From Planctomycetaceae bacterium (GTDB lineage Bacteria; Planctomycetota; Planctomycetia; Pirellulales; Pirellulaceae), in assembly GCA_007124535.1 (NCBI GenBank), contig SLEY01000091.1, forward strand, positions 1 to 7,488: a stretch of DNA of 7,488 bases, written 5' to 3'. Below, piece by piece: positions 6,418 to 7,488 of the stretch (position 1 is its first letter; each line of letters begins with the position of its first letter). Under the pieces are notes generated by a model, which was not told the origin of the DNA, ran no database searches, and saw only the letters and a program-made list of their open reading frames with translations. The position numbers were made by a program, and so were the translations under genes.

Positions 6418-7488
6418 ATGCGAAACTACCCGCAGTCACTGGCGATCGCCGGCGCCTGGGGCTATATCGGCCGCAAATTCCTGGACGTCGCCCTGCGCCG
6501 CCGGATCCCCGTGTTCGTTCACGATCCGGGCCCCGTTCCCGACGACGTCGATTCGGAACGCCTGACCCGGGTGGCGGATCCGGATGCGTTCTACCGCCTG
6601 GACGTCGAGATGTTCCATCTGGCCATGCATCCGCAGCATCGGGCCCGGGCGTTGGAGATCCTCTTGTCCCGCCGCGACGACCCGCCCGTAGCGGTGTTGA
6701 ACGAAAAACCCATGGCGGCCCCCGAGGAACCGGAGCGGAGCGAAGCCTTGGTCCGGACGGTCGAGCGGGCCGGCACGCTGCTGCTGTTCGATTTCCCCGA
6801 ACTGTTCGACCCCTTGACCACCCGCATCCTGGATTTTCTGGCCCGCTTTCGCCAGGTCCGCATCCATGATCTCTACGTCCGCCGCTCGAAGGACCGCGAA
6901 GCTCGCGACAACCCGCGAAATTACAAACCGATGGTCCCGATCCAATACCAGGAATCGGTGCACTGCCTGGCCTTCGTCGTGTTCCTGCTGGCCCGCTTGC
7001 AAGGCGAACCGGCCGCCGTCTTTCAACACGGGATCACCGTCGCCGGCCACGCCCAGCCCTACCGGCCGCCCAACCCCGAAATCTATCCCTACGTCGTCGA
7101 TGGGCGGTGCGAGTACCAGCTGTCGCTGGGGACGCTTCGCATCGAAGGCATCACGGACTTCAAGACCGGCGCGCCGGGGGCCAAACAGCGCGTGATCCTG
7201 GGCAGCGGTGACGGCCAGCCGTTCCAGATCGAAGTCGATTTCCAGGAAGGCGGCAAGCGGCTGCTGATCAACGGCGTCGATCAGACGGGCGATCCGGCCG
7301 CGAACTCCTACGACCACGTCCTCCGCACCTTCACCCGCTGGCGGCAGGAGCATGGGCCCGACCAGTTGATGACGGCCGTGTATCCCAACCCCGCCTTTGC
7401 CCGCCTCACCTACCAGTTGTCCAGTGTGCTGTGGCGAGCCTGCCGCGACCGGCAGCCGATCCGCCTGGACTCGCTGGACGATCTGTTG
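6418..7488 (+). CDS. Gfo/Idh/MocA-type NAD(P)-dependent oxidoreductase, 3' truncated by window
   Basis: The frame stays open for 357 codons to the window edge with no stop, so the C-terminus is missing. The N-terminus is a Rossmann fold: strand 'SLAIAG', glycine loop G12-A-W-G15-Y-I-G18, and a second strand ending in Asp36 ('VFVHD'), which suggests a preference for NAD(H) over NADP(H). 'NEKPMAAP' (95-102) contains the Glu-Lys-Pro motif at the cofactor-substrate junction that marks the Gfo/Idh/MocA family. 'YQESVHCLAF' (177-186) sits where the family's substrate-site His (H182) is expected, then comes a beta-rich C-terminal domain. Such enzymes oxidise or reduce sugars, inositols or sugar acids. 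The glycine loop is GxxGxxG, more like extended SDR enzymes than the usual GxGxxG, and this is a divergent member. The substrate cannot be read from sequence. Its position after a galacturonokinase-like gene hints at sugar-acid metabolism. Third-position C is more frequent here than in the secretion genes. A catalytically inactive or scaffold role cannot be excluded. Confidence 0.72.
   Translation, partial: MRNYPQSLAIAGAWGYIGRKFLDVALRRRIPVFVHDPGPVPDDVDSERLTRVADPDAFYRLDVEMFHLAMHPQHRARALEILLSRRDDPPVAVLNEKPMAAPEEPERSEALVRTVERAGTLLLFDFPELFDPLTTRILDFLARFRQVRIHDLYVRRSKDREARDNPRNYKPMVPIQYQESVHCLAFVVFLLARLQGEPAAVFQHGITVAGHAQPYRPPNPEIYPYVVDGRCEYQLSLGTLRIEGITDFKTGAPGAKQRVILGSGDGQPFQIEVDFQEGGKRLLINGVDQTGDPAANSYDHVLRTFTRWRQEHGPDQLMTAVYPNPAFARLTYQLSSVLWRACRDRQPIRLDSLDDLL

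Noticed and set aside
6436..7353. Minus-strand frame of 305 codons opposite the oxidoreductase
   Set aside because: The + frame from 6418 has a Rossmann loop, an EKP motif and a ribosome site and stays open for 357 codons, so the minus frame is a shadow.

Overview
The window is a GC-rich bacterial stretch with five protein-coding genes, all on the + strand and packed head to tail. The first is cut by the left edge and the last by the right edge. Organism: inferred, not proven. Several features would fit a planctomycete-type (Planctomycetota) genome: high GC, a type II secretion pseudopilin set with long proline-, serine- and acid-rich extensions, uneven Shine-Dalgarno use, and sugar-acid metabolism genes beside an envelope system. 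No rRNA or marker gene is present to confirm this.

Left part (1-5121): the inner-membrane and minor-pseudopilin part of a type II secretion system (T2SS) or a related type IV filament machine, in the canonical order gspJ-gspK-gspL-gspM. GspJ (5' partial) and GspK are minor pseudopilins that would form the tip of the pseudopilus. GspL has a cytoplasmic PilM-like actin fold, one membrane helix, and a PilN-like periplasmic domain. GspM is a PilO-like protein with an unusual extra C-terminal domain of about 100 residues that resembles the GspC homology region/PilP. If that reading is right, two normally separate inner-membrane components are fused here. The 73-base gap between gspK and gspL is the largest in the window and holds two small inverted repeats that could modulate transcription or translation.

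Right part (5150-7488): a GHMP-superfamily sugar kinase. Its sequence signatures match plant galacturonokinase (galacturonate 1-kinase) much better than ordinary galactokinase. It is followed after 44 bases by the start of a Gfo/Idh/MocA-type NAD(P)-dependent oxidoreductase, which runs open off the right edge. The kinase starts 28 bases after gspM with no terminator visible between them, so the sugar genes may be read through from the secretion operon.

Working model (inference): the T2SS genes supply an assembly platform for exporting hydrolases. The kinase and oxidoreductase would handle a released sugar or sugar acid, for example from pectin-like or other acidic polysaccharides. A functional link between the two halves is suggested only by adjacency. 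No tRNA, rRNA, CRISPR array, insertion sequence or phage feature was seen.
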